DNA of 21,864 bases from an uncultured Oscillospiraceae bacterium (GCA_900544515.1 UQVI01000009.1:1-21864), one strand, 5' to 3'. Numbered from the stretch's first letter, positions 1-7,893 are shown. Numbers and translations: made by a program. Notes: generated by a model from the letters alone, not told the origin.

Positions 1-38
1 ATAAGACGAAATCAGTCTTTTATAACCTATTGCTATTC

Positions 39-54
39 AGTTTACCAAACTATA
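39..54. promoter_or_regulatory. Operator-like repeat, second copy of the MATE-promoter palindrome
   Basis: The 16 bases AGTTTACCAAACTATA are identical, in inverse orientation, to 9421-9436, which is part of a 19-bp palindrome upstream of the MATE gene. This copy keeps the inner arms AGTTT/AAACT around ACC, but the left outer arm is changed (TTCAG instead of TATAG). It lies downstream of the aldo/keto reductase stop codon, so if it is functional it most likely serves a gene to the left of the window. Bases 1-67 hold nothing else I can name apart from a short 5-bp hairpin. Confidence 0.4.
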
Positions 55-67
55 TATAAATGACTTT

Positions 68-919
68 TTATTCGTGTACCTTAAGTGAATGAATCATTTT
101 TATAAAGGCAGGGTCCGAATGATCAACGATCTCGCTTTTACCAAGATCAAGACTTGAAATTTCAGCCATTTCATCGGCAGTCAGTTCAAAATCCCAGATA
201 TCCATATTCTGTTCCATTCTTTCAATATGCGTTGATTTCGGAATAATTACAACATTTCTCTGTACATTCCACTTAAGCACAATCTGAGCAGCTGATTTGC
301 CGTATTTCTCACCGATAGCAGTCAGCATAGTATGAGAAAATATACCATGCTTGCCCTCAGCAAGAGGACCCCATGCCATAGGTGTAACACCGTACTCCTT
401 CATATTTTCAAGTGCATTTTCCTGTGCAAAAAACGGATGAAGCTCAACCTGATTTACCGCAGGAATTACATCAACAGTTTCACAGAAATCAGCAAGAACA
501 GCAGGGTAGAAATTGCAGACACCGATTGCCCTAACTTTGCCCTCTTTATATAATTCCTCCATTGCTCTCCAGGCACCATAATAATCACCCATAGGCTGAT
601 GAATCAGATAAAGGTCAAGGTAATCCAGTCCCAGCTTTTCAAGTGAGGTTTCAAAGGCTTTCTTCGCTTTCTCATAGCCTGCATCCTGTACCCAGAGCTT
701 TGTTACAACAAAAAGCTCTTCTCTCGGTACACCGCTTTTGGCAATTGCTCTGCCGACTGCCTCTTCATTCATATAGGCAGCAGCCGTATCAATTAATCTG
801 TAACCGCTTTTGATTGCATCAGAAACAGCATTTTCACACACCTGTTCATCCGGGATCTGGAATACACCAAAGCCCTCCAAAGGCATTTTTACTCCATTAT
901 TTAATGTTACGTACTTCAT
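68..919 (-). CDS. Aldo/keto reductase (2,5-diketo-D-gluconate reductase-like, AKR5 type)
   Basis: This is a 283-residue cytosolic (alpha/beta)8 NADPH-dependent reductase that would convert aldehydes or ketones to alcohols. The classical catalytic tetrad is complete: D44 and Y49 in DTAAAYMNE, K74 in VVTKLW and H107 in LIHQP. The C-terminal IIPKSTHIERMEQN stretch is the usual AKR NADP-binding segment. Length and domain layout are normal. The ATG at 919 follows a GGAG ribosome binding site. It is the last visible gene of the minus-strand run, 15 bases after the flavodoxin-ferredoxin gene, so it is probably cotranscribed with that gene and the alcohol dehydrogenase. The physiological substrate cannot be told from sequence; small aldehydes such as methylglyoxal are plausible given the neighbours. 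Confidence 0.9.
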   Translation of the reverse strand: MKYVTLNNGVKMPLEGFGVFQIPDEQVCENAVSDAIKSGYRLIDTAAAYMNEEAVGRAIAKSGVPREELFVVTKLWVQDAGYEKAKKAFETSLEKLGLDYLDLYLIHQPMGDYYGAWRAMEELYKEGKVRAIGVCNFYPAVLADFCETVDVIPAVNQVELHPFFAQENALENMKEYGVTPMAWGPLAEGKHGIFSHTMLTAIGEKYGKSAAQIVLKWNVQRNVVIIPKSTHIERMEQNMDIWDFELTADEMAEISSLDLGKSEIVDHSDPAFIKMIHSLKVHE

Positions 920-934
920 AAAATCTCCTGTCTT

Positions 935-1706
935 TTATTCATTTTGGTTATTTGAATTTATAATTTCCTGCAAGGTAACATGTTCATTTCTATATCTTGC
1001 ATCTGCATTCTTTTCGCCGCGTTTCATTGTAATTGCCTTTTGCGGACAATGATGTGCACAGGCAAGGCAGTATTCACATTTATTATTTTTACGCACTGCA
1101 ATACCGTTACCGATTACAATATTATTAATTGGGCAAACCTTTTTGCAAACACCGCAGCCGCTGCACAGGTTCGTTTTCATTTTAAGCTGACTGCCGTCGT
1201 TTTTCATAAGACCAAGCTTTTCCATCGTCCATACTTGCTTTGCAAGTCGCATACCGTGTACCGTTGGCTTTGGTATGCCCTGCTTTTTGGCAGCTATATC
1301 GGCAATGATTTCTTCTATCTTCTTTTCAGTGCCTTTATCTGCCTTTACTTCCTGTTCCATATCAAACACAGGAAGATAATTATCCACCATGGATACGGTG
1401 TTCATATAGTTTATTTTTATTCCCAGCTTTTCACATTCGGCAGGCACTGTCTCACATATAGCAGAATCGTGGTTGCCATATGTGCCGATAAAATATAAAT
1501 AATTCGTATTGAACTTGGATTTTTTCAAAAAATCAATAACGATTTTCGGTGCACGTCCGGCATAAATCGGAAATACAATCCCTATACTTTCATCCGTAAA
1601 ATCAAGCCTCGAGTGTCTTAATAGCTGTGGAATACTTATAGGATTGCTGTCAAGTTTCTTTGCTACATAAAGGCTGTTTCCTGTAGCAGTAAAATAAAAA
1701 AACCAT
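935..1706 (-). CDS. EFR1-type flavodoxin-ferredoxin fusion, frameshifted at a start-proximal T7 run
   Basis: The gene encodes an N-terminal flavodoxin-like domain followed by a C-terminal 2x[4Fe-4S] ferredoxin domain (CSGCGVCKKVCP and CEYCLACAHHCP), an intracellular electron carrier. The natural start is the ATG at 1704-1706 with AAGGAA upstream. From that ATG the frame is lost within four codons in a run of seven Ts (plus-strand A run 1696-1702). With six Ts it would read MVFYFTATGNS and continue through IVFPIYAGRAPK into the ferredoxin domain, giving 256 residues. The frame downstream is fully open. Without slippage, the only in-frame start is TTG at 1528, which yields 197 residues lacking the FMN phosphate loop. 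Options are sequencing or assembly error, slippage-based phase variation, or an early null mutation. It is 15 bases after the lipoprotein gene and in operon with it. Confidence 0.8.
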
Positions 1707-1721
1707 ATCCGTTCCTTTCAG

Positions 1722-2369
1722 TTATATATCAAGGCTGTTCACCCAATCCGCTACATCCTTTTCAGATACGCCTGACTGAAATCTTTCGCCGTCGAGCCAG
1801 TTGCCCGTACCTGCCATTTCCTTGAGGAGCTCGCCGCTTTCGCCCAAGCCTGAGCTTGTTGAGGTACAGAATGGAACAACTGTTTTTCCTGTAAAATCAT
1901 TGTTTTTAACAAAGCTGTTTACAGGCCATGCCGCAATACCCCACCAGATCGGATAACCGATAAATACGGTATCATAGGCTTCCCAGTTATCCACAGTTGA
2001 TGATAGCAGCTCAATATCCCTTGCACTTTCATTGTCGTGTTCATAATTAACACGGCTTGACTCATCTCTCCAGTTCAAGTCATTATCTGTATAAGGTTCT
2101 TTAGGTGCAAGCTCAAAAAGATCACCATTTGTTGCCTTTGCAATGTAGCCTGCTGCACTTTCAGTATTTCCGCTGGCTGAGAAATACACTACCAGAGTTT
2201 TTCCGTTATCTGCAGTGTTATCTCTGCCTGCAGGCTCAGTGGATACCTCTGTTGTCTGCTGCGTTTCGGATGTGCTCTGCGTCTCCTGCTGATGATCAGC
2301 GGAATTGCTGCACGCTGCAAAAGTAAATACCAATACCAATGATAAAAATAATGCGGTTAATTTTTTCAT
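1722..2369 (-). CDS. Flavodoxin-domain lipoprotein
   Basis: The protein has 215 residues. It starts with a lipoprotein signal peptide: KK, a hydrophobic stretch to about residue 19, and C20 in TFAAC. A Ser/Thr/Gln/Glu-rich linker (about 21-55) leads to a flavodoxin_4-type domain (58-215) with the FMN phosphate loop FSASGNTES and the conserved IGYPIWWG segment. The ATG at 2369 is chosen because GGAGG lies 8 bases upstream and the signal peptide begins there; an upstream in-frame codon at 2396 lies inside the preceding gene. It should sit on the outer face of the cytoplasmic membrane and carry electrons outside the cell, though no redox partner is visible. It is clearly paralogous to the cytosolic flavodoxin at 5382-5855. 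It lies 17 bases after the alcohol dehydrogenase stop. Confidence 0.85.
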   Translation of the reverse strand: MKKLTALFLSLVLVFTFAACSNSADHQQETQSTSETQQTTEVSTEPAGRDNTADNGKTLVVYFSASGNTESAAGYIAKATNGDLFELAPKEPYTDNDLNWRDESSRVNYEHDNESARDIELLSSTVDNWEAYDTVFIGYPIWWGIAAWPVNSFVKNNDFTGKTVVPFCTSTSSGLGESGELLKEMAGTGNWLDGERFQSGVSEKDVADWVNSLDI

Positions 2370-2386
2370 AATTAGTACCTCCGTTT

Positions 2387-3556
2387 TTAAAGACATTCTT
2401 TAAATATTTCATAAATTTCTTCGTGTGTCATTTTCTTATATGCAGTCGGAACAATGGCACAGGACGCTGCAATCGTCTTAAAATCAGTTGACTCATCTAT
2501 TCCGATTTCACTGAATTTGGTCGGCATACCGATTTCCCTGATAAAACCTTCCAGTGCATCTATACCGGCAAGTGCAAGCTCTTCATCCGTCTTACCGTCA
2601 GGAGTGATACCCCATACCTCAGTTGCAAACTTTTTAAACTTAGGCAAGCCGTATTTATAAATATGGCGGTAATATACAGGGTGCAGAATTGCCAGACCCT
2701 CACCGTGATTGCAGTTTGTATATGCACCAAGCTGATGTTCCATCTGGTGACATTCAAAATCCGTCTTTTTGCCAAGCTTGATGATACGGTTTTCTGCCAT
2801 TGTGGCATCCCACATTAGGTTGCTCCTGGCTGTATAGTCTTCCGGATTTTTGATTGCGGCACGCAGATTCCGTATAACATTTTTCATCAGTGCCTGTGAA
2901 ATATCATCCGACACATTGCTTTCATTCGGCTCTCCGAAATACGTTTCCATAATGTGTGAAAGCGTATCAAACGCACCTGAAACCATTTGTCTTTTTGGTA
3001 CACTGTAGGTATTTATCGGATCGAGCAATGCAAAAGCAGGATTGCATTTCGGATAATCCCTTCCTGTCTTTACATTGAGCTGCTCATTGGTTATAACAGC
3101 ACCTCCGTTCATCTCACTGCCTGTACCGGAAACGGTTACAATTACACCAAGCGGCAGCGGTTCAAAATCAATAATACCCGGCTGTGCCCAGAAGTCAGAC
3201 CAGATATCACCATCGTATTTTGCAGCCAGTGACACCGCCTTACAACAGTCCATAACAGATCCTCCGCCCACTGCAAGAATCAAATCAACATTACTGTTTT
3301 TTGCCAGGACCGCGCCCTCAAGCACCTTTGCATAAGTTGGATTGGGCATAATGCCTGAAAACTCAACTACAGTCTTGCCTGCTCCTTCAAGAACAGACAT
3401 TACCTCATCATAAATTCCGTTACGCTTAATAGAGCCTCCTCCATATGCAATCATAACCGTATCGCCATAGTGACTTAAAAGGCATGAAAGGTATTCCTTA
3501 ACACAGCCCTTTCCGAAAATAGCTTTCGTAGAATTTTCAAAAATAAAATTGTTCAT
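2387..3556 (-). CDS. Iron-containing alcohol dehydrogenase (YqhD/butanol dehydrogenase-like)
   Basis: This 389-residue cytosolic group III alcohol dehydrogenase would reduce aldehydes to alcohols with NAD(P)H. The nucleotide-binding GGGSVMD motif lies near residues 97-103. The metal-binding set is complete: D197 and H201 in FDTLSHIMETYF, H270 in CHQMEH and H284 in NHGEGLA. This spacing matches the YqhD pattern. The ATG at 3556 is preceded by AGGAGG with a 6-base spacer; an in-frame TTG at 3562 lies between that site and the ATG and is rejected. The gene opens the second half of the redox cluster and is followed at 17 bases by a flavodoxin lipoprotein. A hairpin and promoter-like elements lie directly upstream. 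Aldehyde detoxification or alcohol formation are both possible. Confidence 0.93.
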   Translation of the reverse strand: MNNFIFENSTKAIFGKGCVKEYLSCLLSHYGDTVMIAYGGGSIKRNGIYDEVMSVLEGAGKTVVEFSGIMPNPTYAKVLEGAVLAKNSNVDLILAVGGGSVMDCCKAVSLAAKYDGDIWSDFWAQPGIIDFEPLPLGVIVTVSGTGSEMNGGAVITNEQLNVKTGRDYPKCNPAFALLDPINTYSVPKRQMVSGAFDTLSHIMETYFGEPNESNVSDDISQALMKNVIRNLRAAIKNPEDYTARSNLMWDATMAENRIIKLGKKTDFECHQMEHQLGAYTNCNHGEGLAILHPVYYRHIYKYGLPKFKKFATEVWGITPDGKTDEELALAGIDALEGFIREIGMPTKFSEIGIDESTDFKTIAASCAIVPTAYKKMTHEEIYEIFKECL

Positions 3557-3585
3557 AACCAACCTCCTGTTACATTTACATTATA

Positions 3586-3615
3586 AAAAAGTCGAGACCT
3601 CACAGGAAGTCTCGA
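3586..3615 (-). terminator. Hairpin plus T run upstream of the alcohol dehydrogenase
   Basis: Inverted repeat TCGAGAC (3592-3598) and GTCTCGA (3609-3615) with a 10-base loop. On the minus strand it is followed by CTTTTTTAT, the form of an intrinsic terminator. It lies about 95 bases after the LysR stop and about 30 bases before the alcohol dehydrogenase start, so it may end the MerR-to-LysR transcript or act as a leader attenuator. The same T run merges into a TATAAT (3580-3585), so the palindrome could instead be an operator over a -35 region. Confidence 0.55.
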
Positions 3616-3625
3616 TTAGTCATTC

Positions 3626-3655
3626 AGTATATACCCCAGAGTAACAAGAGCCCAA
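3626..3655 (-). promoter_or_regulatory. Candidate promoter for the alcohol dehydrogenase operon
   Basis: On the minus strand TTGGGC (3650-3655) and TATACT (3626-3631) are separated by 18 bases. A transcript from here would run at once through the hairpin at 3592-3615. The -35 is weak (3 of 6), which fits a promoter needing an activator such as the adjacent LysR protein. The competing -10 is TATAAT at 3580-3585, which has no recognisable -35. Confidence 0.35.
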
Positions 3656-3709
3656 CAAAACAAGGTTTAAATCAACAAATTTTCACTTGTATGTCATAGG
3701 CTAAGGTTA

Positions 3710-4606
3710 TTACCCATTTTTCATAACAGTATGAATTGCAGATAAAAGCTTTTTAACGCTGTCGCTCGGATGATCGCAATGGAGAAGTCCATAAGGAATG
3801 GAATAATCCCATTCAACAGGAAGGATTTTTAAAAGAGGATGAACACCCTTCCAGGCATCAATTGCCATAAGAATATCATTACTGTTCTGGCACTGATTGA
3901 AAACACTGACATTATAAAAATTAAAATCAACAATTTTAATTTCAGGGTGATTTGTCCATATCTCATCACGCAGTCTGTCAACATAGCTGCTCCAGCCTCT
4001 GCGTATCAGCATAAGATTTTCTCCGTGCAAATCCTCAATACTCAGCTTATCCTTTTCAGCTAAAGGATGATTAAGCGAAACTGCACAGCAGATAGGAACT
4101 CTGCATATTTCAAAGCCCTTACAATGTTTTATATTAAAATTTGACTCATCAAAAATTCCTGCAACCACATCAATATTCTGTCCCAGATTGTTGAGTATTC
4201 CCCTTGCGTTTTCAGGCGTATTTTCAAAGGGAATCAGCTGAAATTTAATATCCGGGCAAATTTTATGAATTTTAGGCCACAAATCAACAAGAAGCTGTGT
4301 CGGTGTCATTGGCGAAGAGCCAATACGAATCGTTGTATCATGATCATCTGTAACACATTTCGCCCTTGCAATCGACTCGTTACTGTACTGTATAAGATAT
4401 TTTGCATCACTATAAAAGGATCGTCCTGCATTGGTAAGTATAAGTCCCCTGTGTGTTCTGTCAAACAACCTGACATCAATACTTTTTTCAAGCAGATTAA
4501 TCTGCTTAATAACGGCTGAGGGGGTTATAAATAATTCCTCTGCAGCTTTATTGAAACTGCCTGCATCTGCCACACATATAAAAGTATCCAGCTGTGGATT
4601 ATACAT
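3710..4606 (-). CDS. LysR-family transcriptional regulator
   Basis: The protein has 298 residues, normal for the family. The N-terminal winged helix-turn-helix (about 1-60) shows the hallmark pattern, with SFNKAAEELFITPSAVIKQINLLEKSIDVRLFDR-like content at residues 17-50, followed by a linker helix and a periplasmic-binding-protein-like effector domain (about 90-298). The ATG at 4606 follows AAGGA with a 9-base spacer. It lies 41 bases after the carboxymuconolactone-decarboxylase-like gene on the same strand, with no terminator between, so it is probably the last gene of the MerR-started operon. It could control the alcohol dehydrogenase operon immediately downstream. The effector is unknown; LysR proteins next to reductases often sense the pathway substrate. 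Confidence 0.92.
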   Translation of the reverse strand: MYNPQLDTFICVADAGSFNKAAEELFITPSAVIKQINLLEKSIDVRLFDRTHRGLILTNAGRSFYSDAKYLIQYSNESIARAKCVTDDHDTTIRIGSSPMTPTQLLVDLWPKIHKICPDIKFQLIPFENTPENARGILNNLGQNIDVVAGIFDESNFNIKHCKGFEICRVPICCAVSLNHPLAEKDKLSIEDLHGENLMLIRRGWSSYVDRLRDEIWTNHPEIKIVDFNFYNVSVFNQCQNSNDILMAIDAWKGVHPLLKILPVEWDYSIPYGLLHCDHPSDSVKKLLSAIHTVMKNG

Positions 4607-4647
4607 AAAATCACATCCTTTGTAAAATAAATCAAATCATATTTTGG

Positions 4648-5334
4648 CTAATCTTCCGCTGCCTTATTGATACAGTTCATTGCATTCAGGCTTCTCGGAT
4701 AGCCGATATAAGGTAGGCACTGAGAAACGATTTTAATCAGAAAGTCCTTATCATTTCCCATATTCATATTGCCCTTTGCGTGGCCGATAAGCTGCGGCTC
4801 ACATCCGCCCTGTGCTGACAGAAAACAGAAAGTAATCATTTCTCTTTGTGCAAGATTAAGTCCTGTTCTGGTATAGTAATCGCCAAAGCAGTTTGCTGCA
4901 AGCCAGCGGTTGACATGTCCTGCTTTCCAGGTTTCCTTCATATGCTCACCGAAAATCTCTGCCTGAGTCTCAATACCGCGTTCCAGTCGGTTTTCAAAAT
5001 TTGTTGTTGCCTGACCCTCAAGCGGGAGTTCAATGCTGCAGTTTTCCATAACCTCATTGGTAATGTTCAGGAAGGTTAACATTCTGCCGTAGCCCAAATA
5101 ATCAACTGCCTGATAGACAATTTCTTTAACTGCTATGGGTGACACACCGCTGTCAAGTGCCTTCGGCAATATTGCCTTATAGGCATCTGTGCCCTGACAG
5201 CCAATCAGCGTTGCAAGAATGGCCATATAGCGTGTAACATCATCCAACTGCTGATTTTCCTCGTTAATAACCTCATCAAAAGCAAAATGCTCGAAACGCT
5301 CCATAAATTCAGGATCCGTCTTATGTAAATCCAT
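4648..5334 (-). CDS. Carboxymuconolactone decarboxylase (CMD)-family protein, two CMD repeats
   Basis: The protein has 228 residues and two helical CMD/AhpD-like repeats: about 30-98, including ATLIGCQGTDAYKAILPKAL, and about 160-225, including FLSAQGGCEPQLIGHAKGNM. The AhpD CxxC active site is absent; single cysteines are seen at equivalent places (C47, C178). The start is placed at the ATG of MDLHKTDPEF because AAGGA lies 9 bases upstream; two earlier in-frame codons overlap that ribosome binding site. The aromatic-degradation role of the family's name is unlikely here, since no other ring-cleavage gene is present. CMD proteins next to cupins, flavodoxins and aldo/keto reductases are common in gut anaerobes, with function unknown; a redox role is an inference. 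Confidence 0.85.
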   Translation of the reverse strand: MDLHKTDPEFMERFEHFAFDEVINEENQQLDDVTRYMAILATLIGCQGTDAYKAILPKALDSGVSPIAVKEIVYQAVDYLGYGRMLTFLNITNEVMENCSIELPLEGQATTNFENRLERGIETQAEIFGEHMKETWKAGHVNRWLAANCFGDYYTRTGLNLAQREMITFCFLSAQGGCEPQLIGHAKGNMNMGNDKDFLIKIVSQCLPYIGYPRSLNAMNCINKAAED

Positions 5335-5381
5335 TTTTACCATTCCTTTCAAAATCTTCAGTAATCACACATATTTGCAAC

Positions 5382-5855
5382 CTAAAACTGTTTTACCCAG
5401 TTGTTCAAGTCCTGTTCGGAAATGCTGTTCATCATTTTTCCGCTGTTCCATTTAGCAGAAGCTGAGCAGAGAGGCTTTAATACATCTACCGTTTTTCCCA
5501 TTGCACTGCCGCCACTGGTAGCAAACGGAACAATATTTTTTCCTGAAAAATCATAATCCTCCAAAAAGGTATTGATAATCGTCGGTGCAACATACCACCA
5601 GATAGGAAAGCCGATAAATACCGTGTCATACTCCTCCATATTCAGCAGCCTCTGCGCAATTTCAGGACGTGAATCAGGATTGCTCATTTCCACTGAGCTA
5701 CGACTCTTTTTATTCGTCCAATCCAGATCGGCATTCGTATAAGGAATTTTAGGTTTAATTTCAAACAAATCTGCGTCTGCTGCTTTTGCCAAACGCTCTG
5801 CAGCTGTTTTTGTAACTCCGCTTGCTGAGAAATATGCTACTAATTTTCTGCTCAT
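5382..5855 (-). CDS. Cytosolic flavodoxin (flavodoxin_4 type)
   Basis: This 157-residue FMN-binding electron carrier has the phosphate loop FSASGVTKTAA at residues 9-19 and the IGFPIWWYVAP flavin-contact segment near the middle. No signal peptide is present. The ATG at 5855 directly abuts the cupin stop codon, so the two genes are translationally linked. It shares the same landmarks (YFSASG, PYTxxDLxW, YDTVFIG, PIWW) with the flavodoxin lipoprotein at 1722-2369, so the cluster has one inside and one outside copy. It probably supplies electrons to one of the reductases of the operon, but its partner cannot be named from sequence. Confidence 0.9.
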   Translation of the reverse strand: MSRKLVAYFSASGVTKTAAERLAKAADADLFEIKPKIPYTNADLDWTNKKSRSSVEMSNPDSRPEIAQRLLNMEEYDTVFIGFPIWWYVAPTIINTFLEDYDFSGKNIVPFATSGGSAMGKTVDVLKPLCSASAKWNSGKMMNSISEQDLNNWVKQF

Positions 5856-6299
5856 TTACTTTTCCTCCAATGCATTGTATTCCTCATCCGTTACAGGCTC
5901 GCACCATTCATTTGAAGTATTTTCACCAGGTGCTTCAAACGCAATATGGCTGAACCAGCTGTCAGCCTTAGCACCGTGCCAATGCTTGACATTTGCAGGA
6001 ATAACAATGACCTTACCCTCACTGAGGCTGACAGGTTCCTTGCCGAATTCCTGATACCAGCCCTCACCGGCAGTACAGATTAATATCTGACCTCCGCCGC
6101 TTGTGGAATGATGAATGTGCCAATTGTTTCTGCAGCCCGGTTCAAAGGTTACGTTTGCAAGGAATACAGATGTTTCCTCAGGCTTTGTAAGGGGATTCAA
6201 AAAGGAATCACCGATAAAATACTGTGCAAAGGCATCATTGGAATTACCCCTTCCGAATTTGTTTGCTTTCTCAAATTCTTCATAAGATGCATATTTCAT
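5856..6299 (-). CDS. Cupin-domain protein
   Basis: This is a 147-residue single-domain cupin. Metal ligands of the usual cupin pattern are visible: H61, H63 and H64 in NWHIHHS, Q71 in GGGQILI, and H106 in NVKHWHGA, with the connecting AGEGWYQEFGKEPVSLSEG region forming the beta turn. Small cupins of this type lie next to carboxymuconolactone-decarboxylase-like genes in many genomes and are annotated without a proven reaction. It lies 12 bases after the Fe-S aldo/keto reductase stop and abuts the flavodoxin start. No signal peptide is present. Metal-dependent isomerase, dioxygenase-like or binding roles all remain possible; an oxygen-using reaction is unlikely in an anaerobe. Confidence 0.88.
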   Translation of the reverse strand: MKYASYEEFEKANKFGRGNSNDAFAQYFIGDSFLNPLTKPEETSVFLANVTFEPGCRNNWHIHHSTSGGGQILICTAGEGWYQEFGKEPVSLSEGKVIVIPANVKHWHGAKADSWFSHIAFEAPGENTSNEWCEPVTDEEYNALEEK

Positions 6300-6311
6300 A
6301 ATGTGTTACCT

Positions 6312-7460
6312 CTACTTTCCGAATATTTCTTTCGCTTTTTTCATATTTTCAATAATGCTTACCTCAAACGGGCATCTTTTTTCACAGGCACCGCAGGCAA
6401 TACAATCCCCTGCATAATGACCGAGCAAATCATAATGCTCCCTGACGGTCTCAGGCACTTCACCCTGTGCAAGTGATAAATTCAAAAATTTTGTTACCGA
6501 AGCAACGTCAATCTTTTTTGGACAAGGTGCACAGTGACTGCAATACATACAGTGCCCCCTCCAACTGATATTAGGGAAAGATGCCAGTGCTGTGGCATAA
6601 TCTCTTTCCTCATCCGTTGCATTTTCATATTCACAGCTATCCTGCAGCTGCTCAACACTGTGAGCACCGACCAGAACTGTGGCAACTGCAGGTCTTGTCA
6701 ACGCGTAATTGATACACTGATTAACCGTAAGAGCCTTGCCTGCAGGCGAAAGCTCAGCATCCAGCAAATCACCGCCGCCGAAGGCTTTCATAACCGTGAT
6801 GCCCACACCCTTTGCCTGACAAAGCTCATAGAGCTCCTGCCTTGCCGGCTCCATATTTTCAAGAGGATTTACATAGTTTTCCTCATTCCAGAGCTGTTCA
6901 ACGTCCTCATTCGCAGGCTGCAAATCATAACAGGGATTCACGCTGAACATGAGCACCTCAATATTGCCGCTTTTCACCGCCTGCAAAGCAACATCAGGGT
7001 TGTGGCTGCTGAGTCCTATATGATGAATTCTGCCTTGCTTTTTCAGTTCAAGCACATATTTCATAACCTCGCCGTCTGCAATTTCATTCCAGTCCCTCAG
7101 TGAGTCACAATAATGTATCATCCCCACATCAATATAATCTGTCTTCAGCAGGCTCATCATTTCTTCAAAGCCGCTTTTAACCTCATTGATATTGCGTGTA
7201 CGCTTATACTGACCGTCCTTCCAGATTGAACAGATGTGGGACTGAATAACAAACTTTTCCCTTCTGCCTTTTAAGGCCTCGCCAACACTGGCTCTCACAT
7301 CCGGATTTGATGTATATAAATCAAAATAGTTTATGCCCTGCCTTTCAGCCTCGTCAAAAAGCAGTGCAGCATTTTTACAGTGATGAACGGCAAAGCCCTC
7401 ACATCCCATACCGATTTCACTGACCATTAAACCTGTATTTCCAAGCGGATTATAGTTCAT
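6312..7460 (-). CDS. Aldo/keto reductase with C-terminal 2x[4Fe-4S] domain
   Basis: The protein has 382 residues. An AKR barrel (about 1-290) is followed by a cysteine-rich tail: CMYCSHCAPCP at 304-314 and CIACGACEKRCP at 353-364. The tail probably takes electrons from ferredoxin or flavodoxin instead of, or in addition to, NADPH. The barrel departs from the classical tetrad: D47 and H116 (MIHYCD) are in place, but the usual Tyr position is shifted (FDLYTSNP) and the lysine after beta-3 is replaced (VIQSHICSIW, H75 near that position). The start ATG at 7460 has AGGAGG 8 bases upstream and overlaps the end of the MerR gene by 11 bases. It is followed at 12 bases by the cupin. The substrate is unknown. 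Confidence 0.9.
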   Translation of the reverse strand: MNYNPLGNTGLMVSEIGMGCEGFAVHHCKNAALLFDEAERQGINYFDLYTSNPDVRASVGEALKGRREKFVIQSHICSIWKDGQYKRTRNINEVKSGFEEMMSLLKTDYIDVGMIHYCDSLRDWNEIADGEVMKYVLELKKQGRIHHIGLSSHNPDVALQAVKSGNIEVLMFSVNPCYDLQPANEDVEQLWNEENYVNPLENMEPARQELYELCQAKGVGITVMKAFGGGDLLDAELSPAGKALTVNQCINYALTRPAVATVLVGAHSVEQLQDSCEYENATDEERDYATALASFPNISWRGHCMYCSHCAPCPKKIDVASVTKFLNLSLAQGEVPETVREHYDLLGHYAGDCIACGACEKRCPFEVSIIENMKKAKEIFGK

Positions 7461-7869
7461 TGTCCTGCCCTCCTAAAAAATTACAGTTATTGTCTTTATT
7501 CCATTCAAGCTTTCCTGTTTTTGCCGCCTCTTCATATTTTGATATTTTATAATTGAGACGTTTCAAGGTATTCTCTATTTCCGTTTTTTTAGCAATGAGT
7601 ATATCACGCTGCGCAGTTAAAAGCTCCAGTCTTGCGGATATGGTTTCATCACCCTGCTGAAACAGCTGCAGGTATTCTATCATCGCTTCAACAGGCAGTC
7701 CTGCATTTCTCATACACAGTGCCATTTCAAGCCACTTCAGATCCTCTTCCTGATAGTCACGCATACCGCCGCTTGTCCTTGTTACAGGCGGAATCATCCC
7801 TACTCTTTCATAATATCTGAGTGTATCCTGCGAAACGGAATATTTTTCACTTACCTCTTTAATTGTCAC
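7450..7869 (-). CDS. MerR-family regulator, AdhR/NmlR-like (thiol/aldehyde sensor)
   Basis: The protein has 139 residues if it starts at GTG 7869: an N-terminal winged HTH (TIKEVSEKYSVSQDTLRYYERVG) and a C-terminal coiled-coil helix (TAQRDILIAKKTEIENTLKRL). A single cysteine in ALCMRNAGLP falls at residue 52 with this start, the position I recall for the aldehyde-sensing cysteine of Bacillus subtilis AdhR. The start is chosen because AGGTGAT precedes GTG 7869 and because the protein then begins, as MerR proteins usually do, directly at the HTH. The alternative GTG at 7887 would sit almost on the predicted transcription start. It overlaps the aldo/keto reductase gene and heads the operon. Autoregulation is likely from the promoter architecture. 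Confidence 0.9.
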   Translation of the reverse strand: MTIKEVSEKYSVSQDTLRYYERVGMIPPVTRTSGGMRDYQEEDLKWLEMALCMRNAGLPVEAMIEYLQLFQQGDETISARLELLTAQRDILIAKKTEIENTLKRLNYKISKYEEAAKTGKLEWNKDNNCNFLGGQDNEL

Positions 7870-7893
7870 ACAATCACCTGCTTTCACCTCATC

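Noticed and set aside
1..26. Short hairpin AAGAC/GTCTT as terminator of the left aldo/keto reductase
   Set aside because: The stem is only 5 bp, and on the minus strand the T run needed after it would lie outside the window.
980..1498. Plus-strand open frame of 172 codons opposite the flavodoxin-ferredoxin gene
   Set aside because: It is the complement of a gene with clear ferredoxin motifs, has no ribosome binding site and its translation resembles no family.
6534..7103. Plus-strand open frame of 189 codons opposite the Fe-S aldo/keto reductase
   Set aside because: It lies wholly inside a confident minus-strand gene; composition is that of an antisense shadow.
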